A stretch of DNA of 64,000 bases, from the NCBI RefSeq assembly GCF_018070025.1, contig NZ_JAGPYQ010000002.1, positions 124,001-188,000 of the forward strand. The letters are read 5' to 3'. The position numbers were made by a program, and so were the translations under genes. Source of the stretch: Streptomyces liliiviolaceus. Lineage in GTDB: Bacteria > Actinomycetota > Actinomycetes > Streptomycetales > Streptomycetaceae. Every line of letters starts with the position of its first letter. Positions within the stretch are counted from its first letter, which is position 1. This document shows positions 18,065 to 27,161 of this stretch, in pieces. Below the pieces are notes generated by a model that searched no databases, was not told the origin of the DNA, and was given only the letters and a program-made list of their open reading frames with translations.

Positions 18065-18202
18065 CGCCGTCGACTCGGCGCGGGCCGACGCCGTCCGGTG
18101 GCGGCCCGCCATGTCCTGGCGCGCAGTTCCCCGAGCGCCGGGCCTCTCACGAGTGCGGGCCCACACGGATGCGGTGGCCTTCCGGCTGCGGGTCCGCCGT
18201 GG

Positions 18203-18600
18203 CGGAGCGCGCAGTTCCCCGCGCCCCCAAGCCCTCCCGGACACGAGCCTGCCTCGACAACCGGGCCCTCCCGAGGCGCGGCTTGAACGGATGCGGCCGT
18301 CATCCGGGTGCCGGACCGTCGTGGCCGAGCGCGCAGTTCCCCGCGCCCCCAAGCCCTCCCGGACACGAGCCTGCCTCGACAACCGGGCCCTCCCGAGGCG
18401 CGGCTTGAACGGATGCGGCCGTCATCCGGGTGCCGGACCGTCGTGGCCGAGCGCGCAGTTCCCCGCGCCCCCAAGCCCTCCCGGGCACGAGCCTGCCTCG
18501 ACAGCGGGCCCTTCCGAAGCGCGGCTTGGACGGCAACGGTCGTCATCCGGGTGCCGGACCATCGTGGCCGAGCGCGCCGTTCCCCGCGCCCCTTACGGGG
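18203..18600. repeat. 122-bp tandem repeat, 3+ copies
   Basis: A 122-bp unit recurs with its GCAGTTCCCC anchor at 18211, 18333 and 18455 and a degenerate fourth start near 18576 (spacing 122, 122, 121). Copies one and two are nearly identical; the third has scattered changes. Each copy contains the GC-rich dispersed core GCGCAGTTCCCCGCGCCCCC. There are no spacers, so it is not a CRISPR array. Several frames stay open through it on both strands because 121-122 bp repeats of high GC lack stops; I see no gene. Confidence 0.9.
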
Positions 18601-18696
18601 CCCAGCGCCGGGCCGATCACAAGTGCCACGAGGTGGCCGGGCATCCGGGGCCCGAGAGACCGCGTCCACCAAGCAGCGCCCCCGCACCCCAACCCC

Positions 18697-18742
18697 CCAG
18701 GGGCGCGGGGAACTGCGCGACAAGCCCCCACCGGGCCCGCAC
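18697..18742. repeat. Dispersed Streptomyces-type GC-rich element
   Basis: A copy, in the opposite orientation to those at 42847 and 42967, of the element GGGGCGCGGGGAACTGCGCG followed by a CAAGCCCCCACCGG tail. The same core occurs at least nine times in this window, always in intergenic DNA at gene ends. Confidence 0.8.
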
Positions 18743-18786
18743 GTCACGTCGGTCGGAGGACCCCCGTCCTCAAAACAGCGGGCGGC

Positions 18787-19740
18787 TCAGCCGACAACCA
18801 CCGTGCCGGTCGGCCGGAGGCTGAGCGCCGCCGATGCCGCGCCCACGAGCCCCGCGTCCGTGCCCATCTGCGCGGGTGTCACCGTGAGCCGCTGTACGAA
18901 CGACAGCGTCGCGTAGTCGCGCAGAGCGGCCCGCAGCGGCGCGAACAGCACCTCGCCCGCCTTGCCCACTCCCCCGCCGATCACCGCGATGTCGATCTCC
19001 ACGAGGGTCGCGGTCGCCGCGATGCCCGCCGCCAGCGCCTGCGCGGCCCGCTCGAAGGAGGCCGTCGCGACGGGGTCGCCCGCGCGGGCCGCGGCGGCCA
19101 CGGCAGCCGCGGACGCGTCCCCCTCGGGACCCGGCTGCCAGCCGCCCTCGATGGCGCGGCGCGCGATGTTCGGCCCGCTCGCGATGCGCTCGACACACCC
19201 CCGCGACCCGCACGGACACAGGTCGCCGTCGAGATCCACGCTGATGTGACCGATGTGACCGGCGTTGCCCGTGGGCCCGGGGCGCAGTTTCCCCCCGAGG
19301 ACCAGCCCGCCGCCGACACCCGTGGAGACGACCATGCACAGCGCGTTGTCGTGCCCCCGGGCCGCCCCCTGCCAGTGCTCGGCCGCCGTGATCGCCACCC
19401 CGTCGCCGATCAGCTCGACGGGCAGCCCGTCCGTCACGGCACGTACCCGCTCGACGAGGGGGAAGTCGCGCCACCCGGGCACGTTCACCGGGCTCACCGT
19501 GCCCGCCGAGGCGTCCACGGGCCCAGCGCTGCCGATGCCGACCGCCGTGACCCTGCTCCACAGCGGCGAGGCGGTCAGCTCGCCGAGCACGGCCTCGACG
19601 GCCCGGATGACGATGTCGCCGTGCTCCTGCGCGGGCGTCGGCCGCTGGGCGCGCAGCAGGATCCGGCCGTGGCCGTCCACCAGCGCTCCGGCGATCTTGG
19701 TGCCGCCGATGTCGAGCGCGGCCACGAGGTCGGTGTGCAT
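18787..19740 (-). CDS. ROK-family sugar kinase (glucokinase-like)
   Basis: 317 residues from the ATG at 19738-19740, with GGGAGAA upstream. The phosphate-binding start is LDIGGTKIAGALVD (about 9-22). The ROK zinc motif CxCGxxGCxE is present as C175, C177, C182 with E184, preceded by GHIGH. The catalytic aspartate D113 is retained in an unusual setting (IGDGVAI instead of the usual NDANAA), so substrate range may differ from glucokinase. ATP-dependent phosphorylation of a hexose in the cytosol is the expected role. It is divergent from a LacI regulator and shares a perfect operator with it, and it lies next to a secreted alpha-galactosidase, so galactose- or glucose-type sugars are likely. Confidence 0.9.
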   Translation of the reverse strand: MHTDLVAALDIGGTKIAGALVDGHGRILLRAQRPTPAQEHGDIVIRAVEAVLGELTASPLWSRVTAVGIGSAGPVDASAGTVSPVNVPGWRDFPLVERVRAVTDGLPVELIGDGVAITAAEHWQGAARGHDNALCMVVSTGVGGGLVLGGKLRPGPTGNAGHIGHISVDLDGDLCPCGSRGCVERIASGPNIARRAIEGGWQPGPEGDASAAAVAAAARAGDPVATASFERAAQALAAGIAATATLVEIDIAVIGGGVGKAGEVLFAPLRAALRDYATLSFVQRLTVTPAQMGTDAGLVGAASAALSLRPTGTVVVG

Positions 19741-19849
19741 CAGTGTCAGTTCTCCCGATCGGATCCCGATGGACCATGAGGAAAGGGCAGGCCGGTCGCG
19801 CGGTGGGGAGAGCGGGCCGGAAAAGCGATGGACAGTCTCTCTCGCATCT

Positions 19850-19861
19850 GACAACGTTGTC
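19850..19861. promoter_or_regulatory. LacI-type operator GACAACGTTGTC
   Basis: A perfect 12-bp palindrome with the central CG typical of LacI-family sites, located 110 bp from the ROK kinase start and 98 bp from the LacI gene start. The position lets one repressor control both divergent genes. CTATGC at 19869-19874 could be the -10 of the regulator. Confidence 0.85.
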
Positions 19862-19958
19862 CAGGCTCTATGCTCGACGCCACATCCCGATCCGGGTGCC
19901 CATCGGGCCCGTCAAGCCCGACGCGGCCCCACAGGACTACAGGACAGGACAGCGCATC

Positions 19959-20996
19959 GTGGCCGAGACCGCCCGCCGAACCGAGAGCCGCTACGGCAAC
20001 CGCCCGACGATGAAGGACGTCGCCGCGCGTGCCGGGGTCGGCCTGAAGACGGTATCGCGTGTAGTCAACGGCGAGCCCGGAGTCACCCCCGACACCGAGC
20101 GCCGGGTCCAGGAGGCCATCGACGCGCTGGGCTTCCGCCGCAACGACAGCGCGCGCGTGCTCCGCAAGGGCCGTACCGCGAGCATCGGTCTGGTCCTGGA
20201 GGACCTGGCGGACCCGTTCTACGGCCCGCTGAGCCGCGCGGTCGAGGAAGTGGCCCGCGCCCACGGCGCCCTGCTGATCAACGGCTCCAGCGCCGAGGAC
20301 CCGGACCGCGAGCAGGAACTGGTCCTCGCGCTCTGCGCACGCCGTGTGGACGGGCTGGTCGTCATCCCGGCCGGAGACGACCACCGCTATCTGGAGCCGG
20401 AGATAAAGGCGGGCGTCGCCACGGTCTTCGTGGACCGCCCCGCCGGGCAGATCGACGCGGACGTGGTGCTCTCCGACAGCTTCGGCGGCGCGCGCGACGG
20501 CGTCGCGCATCTCATCGCGCACGGCCACCGCCGGATCGGGTTCATCGGGGACATGCCCCGCATCCACACCGCCGCCGAGCGGCTGCGCGGCTATCGCGCC
20601 GCGATGGAGGACGCCGGCATCCCGGTGGAGCCCGACTGGATGTCCCTGGGCGTCACCGGCCCGGAGCGGGTCCGTCTGGCGGCCGAGACGATGCTCTCGG
20701 GCTCCTCCCCCGTGACCGCGGTCTTCGCGGGCAACAACCGCGTGACGGTCACGGTCGTACGCGTCATCGCCGAGCGCGCCCGCCCGGTCGCCCTGGTCGG
20801 CTTCGACGACATCGAGCTCGCCGACCTCCTCCAGCCCGGCGTCACCGTCGTCGCCCAGGACGCCGCCCAGCTCGGCCGTACCGCCGCCGACCGCCTCTTC
20901 CGCCAGCTCGACGGCTCCCTCGTGCTGCCTGAGCGCATCGAGCTCCCGACGCGTCTGATCACCCGCGGCTCGGGTGAACTGCCGCCCGCCGCCTGA
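19959..20996 (+). CDS. LacI-family transcriptional regulator
   Basis: 345 residues from the GTG at 19959; longer in-frame extensions would run through the operator and so are rejected. The helix-turn-helix and hinge lie at about 18-60 ([22 protein letters not shown]). The periplasmic-binding-like sensor domain follows, with RRIGFIGDM and VALVGFDDIELADLLQPGVT, typical of sugar-responsive members. It should repress itself and the divergent ROK kinase through the palindrome at 19850. The ligand is probably a sugar or sugar phosphate. The next gene begins 3 nt after its stop. Confidence 0.92.
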   Translation: MAETARRTESRYGNRPTMKDVAARAGVGLKTVSRVVNGEPGVTPDTERRVQEAIDALGFRRNDSARVLRKGRTASIGLVLEDLADPFYGPLSRAVEEVARAHGALLINGSSAEDPDREQELVLALCARRVDGLVVIPAGDDHRYLEPEIKAGVATVFVDRPAGQIDADVVLSDSFGGARDGVAHLIAHGHRRIGFIGDMPRIHTAAERLRGYRAAMEDAGIPVEPDWMSLGVTGPERVRLAAETMLSGSSPVTAVFAGNNRVTVTVVRVIAERARPVALVGFDDIELADLLQPGVTVVAQDAAQLGRTAADRLFRQLDGSLVLPERIELPTRLITRGSGELPPAA

Positions 20997-20999
20997 CAG

Positions 21000-21833
21000 A
21001 TGGGAGAGCCCCGGCACACCCCCGCCGACCGCACGCTCGAAGCCCTCGGCCTGGCCGTGGCGCCGCGCGAGGACCCGCTGGTCTATCCCGGCGTCTGGCC
21101 CGCGGAGTCGGGGCTTCTCGACGGGGACCGGCTGCTGCCCCTGACCCGCCGCACGTTCCCGGGCCGGGTGCCCGTCCTCGCGATCGGCTCGAACGCCTCC
21201 CCCGCCCAGCTCCGGCACAAGATGCGCCAGTACGAGCTGTCGTCCCCGATCCCCCTGGTGAAGGCGCGGGTCACGGGGCTGGAGATCGGCGTGTCGGCGC
21301 ACGTCAGCGCCCTGGGATATGTGTCCGCGTCGCCCTTTCGCGCCCCCGGGCACACCCGCGAGCTCTTCATCACCTGGCTGGACCCGGCACAGCTGGCCGC
21401 GATCGACGCGAGCGAGGGAGTCACAAGGCCGTCGGGTGCGTACGACCGCGTGCCGCTGCCCCCGACCGGCTTCCGCGTCGAACCGGAGTCGGCCGACTCC
21501 GGTGAGCCGGGTGAGCCGCTCGACGGTGTGCACCTCTATGTGAACCGTCACGGTGTCCTCCAGGACGGCACCGGCACTCCGCGCGAACACCCCGGCGAGC
21601 ATCGGCTGCTCACCGAACTCCTCGCGGAGTCACCGGGGTTGAGGAAGCTGTTCGGGTCCACTCCCGAGGAGTTCGTCTCCCGGGCGCGCGGCGACCTGCG
21701 GCTCTGCGCCGAGGGGACCCGGCTCTTCGCCCGGGAGGGGCGCACGACGGCTTCCGGCCTGGAGAAGTACGTACGCGGTCAGCAGACGGGCAGTCCGGGC
21801 ACGGGTGCGTCGTTGTCGCCGCCCTGGACGTAG
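21000..21833 (+). CDS. Conserved hypothetical protein, GGCT-like start
   Basis: 277 residues with an ATG 3 nt after the LacI stop, so likely co-transcribed. The segment VLAIGSNASPAQLRHKM (about 58-74) resembles the substrate loop of gamma-glutamylcyclotransferase-fold proteins (YGSNL/GSNxSP), and FITWLDPAQLAAIDASEG could be the matching second half. That fold assignment is tentative; the catalytic glutamate is not certain. It is soluble with no signal peptide. Its last 18 codons overlap the 3' end of the convergent kinase gene by 55 bp; the C-terminal QQTGSPGTGASLSPPWT is probably not structured. Confidence 0.65.
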   Translation: MGEPRHTPADRTLEALGLAVAPREDPLVYPGVWPAESGLLDGDRLLPLTRRTFPGRVPVLAIGSNASPAQLRHKMRQYELSSPIPLVKARVTGLEIGVSAHVSALGYVSASPFRAPGHTRELFITWLDPAQLAAIDASEGVTRPSGAYDRVPLPPTGFRVEPESADSGEPGEPLDGVHLYVNRHGVLQDGTGTPREHPGEHRLLTELLAESPGLRKLFGSTPEEFVSRARGDLRLCAEGTRLFAREGRTTASGLEKYVRGQQTGSPGTGASLSPPWT

Positions 21834-23536
21834 ACGTCGCTGACCCAGACGCCGGTGTTGCCGCTGTCGTCGTCGGTCTTCGCCCACCAGGTGTTCGTCC
21901 ACCTCCCGGAGGTCTCGCGGCGCCCCAGGTCCTGCTGGCAGTAGAAGTAGTTGGTGCCGGCGTTGAGGGTGCCCGCCCGCGCTCCCGCGGCGGTGTAGGA
22001 CGCCGCGGTCTTCCAGACCTGGCAGTTGTACTTGCCGCCTCCGATGGCATGACAGACCGGTGCGGCGCTCGCGGTCTCCCCGCCGCCCGAACCGCCGCCC
22101 GAACTCCCGCCCGTGGTACCGCCCTCGGTGGCTCCGGCCGAGGGAGCGGGTGCCTTGTCCGTCGGGTCGGCGTCCTCGGTGCGGTCGGTGTCCTCGGAGG
22201 CGTCCGGCTTGTCGCCCGGGGGCGACGACTCCTTCTTGTCGCCCTTCTCCGCGGGCTTCTCGTCGTCCGTCAGGTCGACCGAGCCGCGGGTGGCGCCCGG
22301 GGAGGCGGTGCCGTCCGCGTCCCGGGAGGCCCCGGTCCTGGCGGCGGCCCCTGACGCGTCGGAGTCCGTCAGGTGGGCGACGATGACACCGGTCGAGGCC
22401 AGTACGACGGCGACGGCCACGCCGACGAGCAGGACACGCCCCCTGTTGCGGCGCCGGGGAGCGGCGGGCGCGGCCGGCTCGGGCGCCACCGGGGTGGCCG
22501 GGGCCGCCGGAGTGGCCGCCTGCGGCATCGGCTGCGGCGGTCCGAAACCCGGTGGCACCACCGGTACGCTCCGCTCGGTCGCCTCCCGTGGCGGGGGCGG
22601 GGACTCGGACGCCCTCAGCCCGCGGGTCGCCGAGTCCTGGTCGGTGGCCGTCGCCACCGCTTCCAGGAGCTCGCTCGCGCGGCCCGCCTCCGGGCGGGAC
22701 TCGGGCTGCTTGTGCATTAGCTGCCGCAGGACGGGACCGAGCGGTCCGGCGCGTCGCGGTTCGGGCAGCGGTTCGACGACTATCGCCGTGAGCGTGGACC
22801 AGGTGGAGGTGCGGCGGAAGGGCGAGGAGCCCTCGACGGCCGCGTAGAGCGTGGCGCCGAGCGCCCAGATGTCGGAGGCGGGGCCCGGCTCGTACCCCTG
22901 GGCCCGTTCGGGTGCCAGGTAGTCCAGGGAGCCGACCAGTTCGCCGCTGCGCGTGAGATGTGTGGTGGAGCCGTCGCCGGGGTCCTCCATCGTGGCGATG
23001 CCGAAGTCCGTGAGGACGACCCGTCCCGAGCGGTCGAGCAGGATGTTGCCCGGCTTCACGTCGCGGTGCAGGACTCCCGCCCGGTGGGCCGCGGCGAGCG
23101 CGTCCATGACCTTCGCGCCGATCCCGGCGGCCTCGCGGGCGTCGATCGTGCCGCGTTCGCGCAGGACGTCGTCCAGGGACGGTCCGTCGACCAGTTCCAT
23201 GACGATGAGCGGGCGGCCGTCGATCTGAGCGACGTCGTGCACGGCGATCACGCCGGGGTGGCGCACCCGGGCCGCCGCGCGGGCCTCGCGCTGCATCCGC
23301 AGCCCCAGGTCGGCGAGTTCGGGTGCGTCCGCGTCCGTGTAGGTGCGCAGTTCCTTGACGGCCACCTCGCGGCCGAGCACCTCGTCGTGGGCCCGCCAGA
23401 CCACGCCCATTCCGCCGCGGCCCAGTTGGGCCACGACACGGTAGCGGCCGGCCAGGAGCCGCCCGATCCCGTCCGGCTGTTCGCTCTCCCCGGGCCGGTC
23501 CCGCTCCCCCGGCTGCTGGTTCTCCCCCGCAGACAC
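21779..23536 (-). CDS. Membrane Ser/Thr protein kinase (PknB-like)
   Basis: 585 residues from the GTG at 23536, preferred because AGGAAC lies upstream; a GTG 14 codons earlier has no ribosome site. Kinase domain at about 30-290: LGRGGMGVVWRAHD loop, VAVKE lysine, HRDVKPGN catalytic loop, DFGIAT. Then a proline/alanine linker, one transmembrane helix (RVLLVGVAVAVVLASTGVIV, near residues 390-410), a long acidic Ser/Thr-rich extracellular stretch, a poly-Gly/Ser segment, and an end domain of about 90 residues with four cysteines (VCHAIGGGKYNC, FYCQQ, and the final residue C). The domain is likely a cell-wall or ligand sensor; it is not a PASTA array. Target unknown. Confidence 0.92.
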   Translation of the reverse strand: MSAGENQQPGERDRPGESEQPDGIGRLLAGRYRVVAQLGRGGMGVVWRAHDEVLGREVAVKELRTYTDADAPELADLGLRMQREARAAARVRHPGVIAVHDVAQIDGRPLIVMELVDGPSLDDVLRERGTIDAREAAGIGAKVMDALAAAHRAGVLHRDVKPGNILLDRSGRVVLTDFGIATMEDPGDGSTTHLTRSGELVGSLDYLAPERAQGYEPGPASDIWALGATLYAAVEGSSPFRRTSTWSTLTAIVVEPLPEPRRAGPLGPVLRQLMHKQPESRPEAGRASELLEAVATATDQDSATRGLRASESPPPPREATERSVPVVPPGFGPPQPMPQAATPAAPATPVAPEPAAPAAPRRRNRGRVLLVGVAVAVVLASTGVIVAHLTDSDASGAAARTGASRDADGTASPGATRGSVDLTDDEKPAEKGDKKESSPPGDKPDASEDTDRTEDADPTDKAPAPSAGATEGGTTGGSSGGGSGGGETASAAPVCHAIGGGKYNCQVWKTAASYTAAGARAGTLNAGTNYFYCQQDLGRRETSGRWTNTWWAKTDDDSGNTGVWVSDVYVQGGDNDAPVPGLPVC

Positions 23537-23632
23537 CGCTGCCCCGTTCCTGTGACATGCCAATGAAGTGCCGCCCACAGTACGGGGCCCGGGTGACGGC
23601 GAGGGCCTGCGGCTGGTGCTGTGACAGGGCCG

Positions 23633-24937
23633 CTACTTGGCCGCGACGGTCAGGTCCGCCCGCCTCGGTACCGCGAAGCCCTCCAGGTCCGTGCGCGTGA
23701 GCCCGGTGGCTCGTGCCACCTCCGCGATGTCGAGGGCCCCGCAGTCCAGGCCGCGCAGCAGATAGCCGCTGAGGGCCTTGGCGGTGGCGGGCTCGTCCAT
23801 GACGTCTCCGCCGGCGCGGTTGGCGTACGCGACGAGGCGGGCCGCGGCCTGCTCGAACCCCTCGCGGTAGAAGGCGAACACGGCCGCGTACCGGGTCGGG
23901 AGGTGTCCGGGGTGCATGTCCCAGCCCTGGTAGTAGGCGCGGGCGAGGGCGCGGCGGGTCAGGCCGAAGTGCAGGCGCCAGGCGTCGTGGACCTTCGCCG
24001 TCGGCCCGACCGGCAGCACATTGGTGGAGCCGTCCGAGACCCGCACGCCGGTGCCGGCGGCCGCGACCTGCATGATCGCCTTGGCGTGGTCGGCGGCCGG
24101 GTGGTCGCTGGCCTGGTACGCGGCGGAGACGCCGAGACAGGCGCTGTAGTCGAACGTGCCGTAGTGCAGTCCGGTGGCGCGGCCCTCGGCGGCCTGGATC
24201 ATCCGGGCGACGGTCGCCGTGCCGTCGGTGGCGAGGATGGACTGGCTGGTCTCGATCTGGATCTCGAACCCGATCCGGCCCCGCTCAAGCCCGTGGGCCT
24301 TCTCGAACTCCTCCAGGAGCCGCACCATCGCGGTGACCTGCTCCGCGTACGTGACCTTCGGCAGGGTGAGCACCAGTCCGGCGGGCAGTCCGCCGGCCTC
24401 CATCAGCCCGGTGAGGAAGATGTCGAGCGTGCGGATGCCCCGGTCGCGGACCGGCGCTTCCATGCACTTCATCCGGATGCCCATGTACGGGGCCGCCGTG
24501 CCGTCCTGGTACGCCCGCGCGATCAGCCGGGCGGCGCGGGCGGCGGCCTCGTCCTCCTCGGCGTCGGGACGCGGCCCGTAGCCGTCCTCGAAGTCGACGC
24601 GCAGGTCTTCGATCGGCTCGCGCTCCAGTTTGGCGCGGACGCGGGCGTGCACGGGCTCGGCGAGGTCGTCGGAGAGGCCGAGGACGGCGGCGAAGGAGGC
24701 CGCGTCGGGTGCGTGCCGGTCCAGGGCGGCGAGGGCCTGGTCGCCCCAGGAGCGGACGGTGTCCGCGGCGAAGGCGTCGCCCGGGACGTACACGGTGTGG
24801 ACGGGCTGGCGGGTGCCAGGGTCTCCGGGGTAGCGGCGCTCCAACTCGGCGTCGACCGGGGCGAGGGAGGCGCTGATCTCCTCGCTGACGGCGCCGGCGA
24901 GGCTCGTCGCCACCTTCTCCTGCTGACCCTGACCCAT
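23633..24937 (-). CDS. HpcH/HpaI-type aldolase/citrate lyase family protein (DUF6986)
   Basis: 434 residues from the ATG at 24935-24937, chosen for its perfect AGGAGG ribosome site. The barrel carries the metal-binding acidic stretches seen in this superfamily: LRVDFEDGYGPRPDAEEDEAAA at about 145-165 and GFEIQIETSQSILA (with the metal glutamate) around 245-258. The C-terminal half has YYQGWDMHPGHLPTRYAAVFAFYREG, characteristic of the actinobacterial subgroup. Expected chemistry is Mg-dependent C-C bond formation or cleavage between a 2-oxo acid or acyl-CoA and an aldehyde. The physiological substrate is not known to me. It stands alone between a kinase and a divergent exported phosphatase. 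Confidence 0.8.
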   Translation of the reverse strand: MGQGQQEKVATSLAGAVSEEISASLAPVDAELERRYPGDPGTRQPVHTVYVPGDAFAADTVRSWGDQALAALDRHAPDAASFAAVLGLSDDLAEPVHARVRAKLEREPIEDLRVDFEDGYGPRPDAEEDEAAARAARLIARAYQDGTAAPYMGIRMKCMEAPVRDRGIRTLDIFLTGLMEAGGLPAGLVLTLPKVTYAEQVTAMVRLLEEFEKAHGLERGRIGFEIQIETSQSILATDGTATVARMIQAAEGRATGLHYGTFDYSACLGVSAAYQASDHPAADHAKAIMQVAAAGTGVRVSDGSTNVLPVGPTAKVHDAWRLHFGLTRRALARAYYQGWDMHPGHLPTRYAAVFAFYREGFEQAAARLVAYANRAGGDVMDEPATAKALSGYLLRGLDCGALDIAEVARATGLTRTDLEGFAVPRRADLTVAAK

Positions 24938-25215
24938 TCCGCACCCTCCTGTTTTCCGCTCAGCGGAATCAACAATCCGTAGAGCGAAGTTATCCGTGAC
25001 CTTCCGGCTGGTCAACACCCTCATTGCACCCCCCTTGCCCGGAGATCCTCCCCCGCGTCCCTCCCGGAACACGCGCGGACTTCCCCCTGGGTCCATCCCG
25101 GCATCTCGACATGTTCACGCCCAACTTCGAGACTGCAAGGCGCACGACCCGACCGGCATCCGTCGCAGCGACGGTCCGCACCACGGACCGGTACTGGCCA
25201 CAGAAGGAGCATCCC

Positions 25216-26118
25216 GTGCCCCGTCACAGCCGAGTCACGCGCCGCCTGGGACTCAAGACCGCGGTCGCCGCCGCGGTCGCACTCCCCCTGTCCGGTACAG
25301 CGCTCTCCAGGTCGTCCGCCTCGGCGGCGAACCGCCTCGGCCGCCTGGAGGTCATGTCCTTCAACCTGCGGTACGCGAGCACCGCCGAACCCCACAGCTG
25401 GGCCGTCCGCCGTCCTGTCACCCGTGAACTGCTGCGCCGGGAGCGGCCGCACGTGATCGGCACCCAGGAGGGCCTCTACCAGCAGGTGCGCGACATCGCG
25501 ACGGATCTCGGCGGGCACCACGAGTGGATCGGCACGGGCCGGGCGGGCGGCAGCCGGGACGAGTTCATGACGGTCTTCTACGACACCCGCAGACTCGCGC
25601 CGGTGGAGTACGACCACTTCTGGCTCTCGGACACGCCCTCCGTGATCGGCTCGAACACCTGGGGCGGCGGCTCCATACGCATGGTGACCTGGGTCCGCTT
25701 CCGTGATCTGCGGGACGGGCAGCGGGAGTTCTACTTCCTCAACACCCATCTGGACAACGCAAGTCAGAACGCACGCGCGCGTGCCGCGGCCCTGATCGCC
25801 GAACGGATCGCGGGGCTCGACCGTTCCCTGCCGCTGGTGGTGACCGGCGACTTCAACGTCGCCGCCCACCAGAACCCGGTCTACGACACGATGCTGGGCG
25901 CCGGCCTCGTCGACACCTGGGATTCGGCGGCCGAACGGAGCGAGCTGTACGCCACGTTCCACGGCTACCGGCCGCTGACCCCCGACGGCGACCGCATCGA
26001 CTGGATCCTCGCCTCGCCCGGGGTGAACGCGCACCGGGCGTCGATCAACACCTTCTCCGTGGACGGGCAGTTCCCGAGCGACCATCTGCCCGTACAGGCG
26101 TCCCTGAACCTGGGCTGA
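25216..26118 (+). CDS. Tat-exported endonuclease/exonuclease/phosphatase-family protein
   Basis: 300 residues from GTG with GAAGGAG 6-7 nt upstream. The signal TRRLGLK followed by a hydrophobic stretch is a clear twin-arginine motif. The mature protein is a single EEP domain: VMSFNLRY, GTQEGLY (metal glutamate), FLNTHLDN, VVTGDFNV, and the closing SDHLPVQA. This fold hydrolyses phosphoesters: nucleic acids, phosphoinositides or sphingomyelin-like lipids. Tat export favours a cofactor- or metal-loaded extracellular phosphodiesterase. A strong terminator lies 17 bp after the stop. Confidence 0.88.
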   Translation: MPRHSRVTRRLGLKTAVAAAVALPLSGTALSRSSASAANRLGRLEVMSFNLRYASTAEPHSWAVRRPVTRELLRRERPHVIGTQEGLYQQVRDIATDLGGHHEWIGTGRAGGSRDEFMTVFYDTRRLAPVEYDHFWLSDTPSVIGSNTWGGGSIRMVTWVRFRDLRDGQREFYFLNTHLDNASQNARARAAALIAERIAGLDRSLPLVVTGDFNVAAHQNPVYDTMLGAGLVDTWDSAAERSELYATFHGYRPLTPDGDRIDWILASPGVNAHRASINTFSVDGQFPSDHLPVQASLNLG

Positions 26119-26134
26119 GCAGGGCCCCGGACGC

Positions 26135-26175
26135 CGTGAGGCCCCCTCGACCGAATCGGTCGAGGGGGCCTCACG
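26135..26175. terminator. Strong bidirectional terminator
   Basis: Arms of 20 bp (26135-26154 and 26156-26175) are perfectly complementary around a single central base, with GAGGCCCCCTCG as the stem core. It separates the convergent exported phosphatase gene and etfA. Confidence 0.9.
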
Positions 26176-26198
26176 CGAGGATCACGCAAGGAGAGCGA

Positions 26199-27161
26199 TC
26201 AGCCCTTGCGGGTCTTGATCTCCTCGGTGAGCTGCGGGACGACCTCGAAGAGGTCGCCGACCACGCCGTAGTCGACCAGGTCGAAGATCGGGGCCTCGGC
26301 GTCCTTGTTGACCGCCACGATCGTCTTCGAGGTCTGCATGCCGGCGCGGTGCTGGATGGCGCCGGAGATGCCGTTGGCGATGTACAGCTGCGGGGACACG
26401 GACTTGCCGGTCTGGCCCACCTGGTTGGTGTGCGGGTACCAGCCCGCGTCCACGGCGGCGCGCGAGGCGCCGACGGCCGCGCCGAGGGAGTCGGCGAGCG
26501 CCTCGATGATCGAGAAGTTCTCGCTGCCGTTGACGCCACGGCCGCCGGAGACCACGATCGCGGCCTCGGTCAGCTCCGGGCGGCCGGTCGACTCGCGCGG
26601 GGTGCGGCCGGTCACCTTGGTGCCGGTGGCCTGCGCGGAGAAGGTCACCGACAGCGCCTCGACGGCGCCGGCGGCCGGGGCGGCCTCCACGGGAGCCGAG
26701 TTGGGCTTGACGGTGATGACCGGGGTGCCCTTGGAGACCCTGGTCTTCGTGGAGTAGGACGCGGCGAACACCGACTGGGTGGCCACCGGGCCCTGGTCGC
26801 TGGCCTCGACGTCGACGGCGTCGGTGATGACACCGGCGCCGATGCGCAGCGCGAGACGGGCGGCGATCTCCTTGGCCTCGGCGGACGAGGGCACCAGCAC
26901 GGCGGCCGGGGAGACGGCCTCTACGGCGGCCTGCAGCGCGTCGACCTTGGGGACGACGAGGTAGTCGGCGTACTCGGCGGCCTCGTCGGTGAGCACCTTC
27001 ACCGCGCCGTGCTCGGCGAGCGTGGCGGCGGTGTTCGCGGCGCCGGCGCCGAGCGCGACGGCGACCGGGTCGCCGAGACGGCGGGCCAGCGTCAGCAGTT
27101 CCAGGGTGGGCTTGCGGACGGCGCCGTCCACGTGGTCGACGTAGACGAGAACTTCAGCCAT
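26199..27161 (-). CDS. etfA: Electron transfer flavoprotein alpha subunit
   Basis: 320 residues, ATG start. The FAD-binding C-terminal domain carries the ETF-alpha signature: [39 protein letters not shown], then [23 protein letters not shown] and the closing [14 protein letters not shown]. It pairs with EtfB to carry electrons from acyl-CoA and other dehydrogenases to the respiratory chain. It is 100 bp downstream of etfB in the same direction. Confidence 0.97.
   Translation of the reverse strand: MAEVLVYVDHVDGAVRKPTLELLTLARRLGDPVAVALGAGAANTAATLAEHGAVKVLTDEAAEYADYLVVPKVDALQAAVEAVSPAAVLVPSSAEAKEIAARLALRIGAGVITDAVDVEASDQGPVATQSVFAASYSTKTRVSKGTPVITVKPNSAPVEAAPAAGAVEALSVTFSAQATGTKVTGRTPRESTGRPELTEAAIVVSGGRGVNGSENFSIIEALADSLGAAVGASRAAVDAGWYPHTNQVGQTGKSVSPQLYIANGISGAIQHRAGMQTSKTIVAVNKDAEAPIFDLVDYGVVGDLFEVVPQLTEEIKTRKG

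Noticed and set aside
15911..18382. 823-residue minus-strand ORF over the alpha-galactosidase
   Set aside because: Shadow of the GH27 gene and of the tandem repeat; no domain or start signal.
18203..18600. 122-bp repeats as a CRISPR array
   Set aside because: Units are contiguous without unique spacers, too long for CRISPR repeats, and no cas gene is present.
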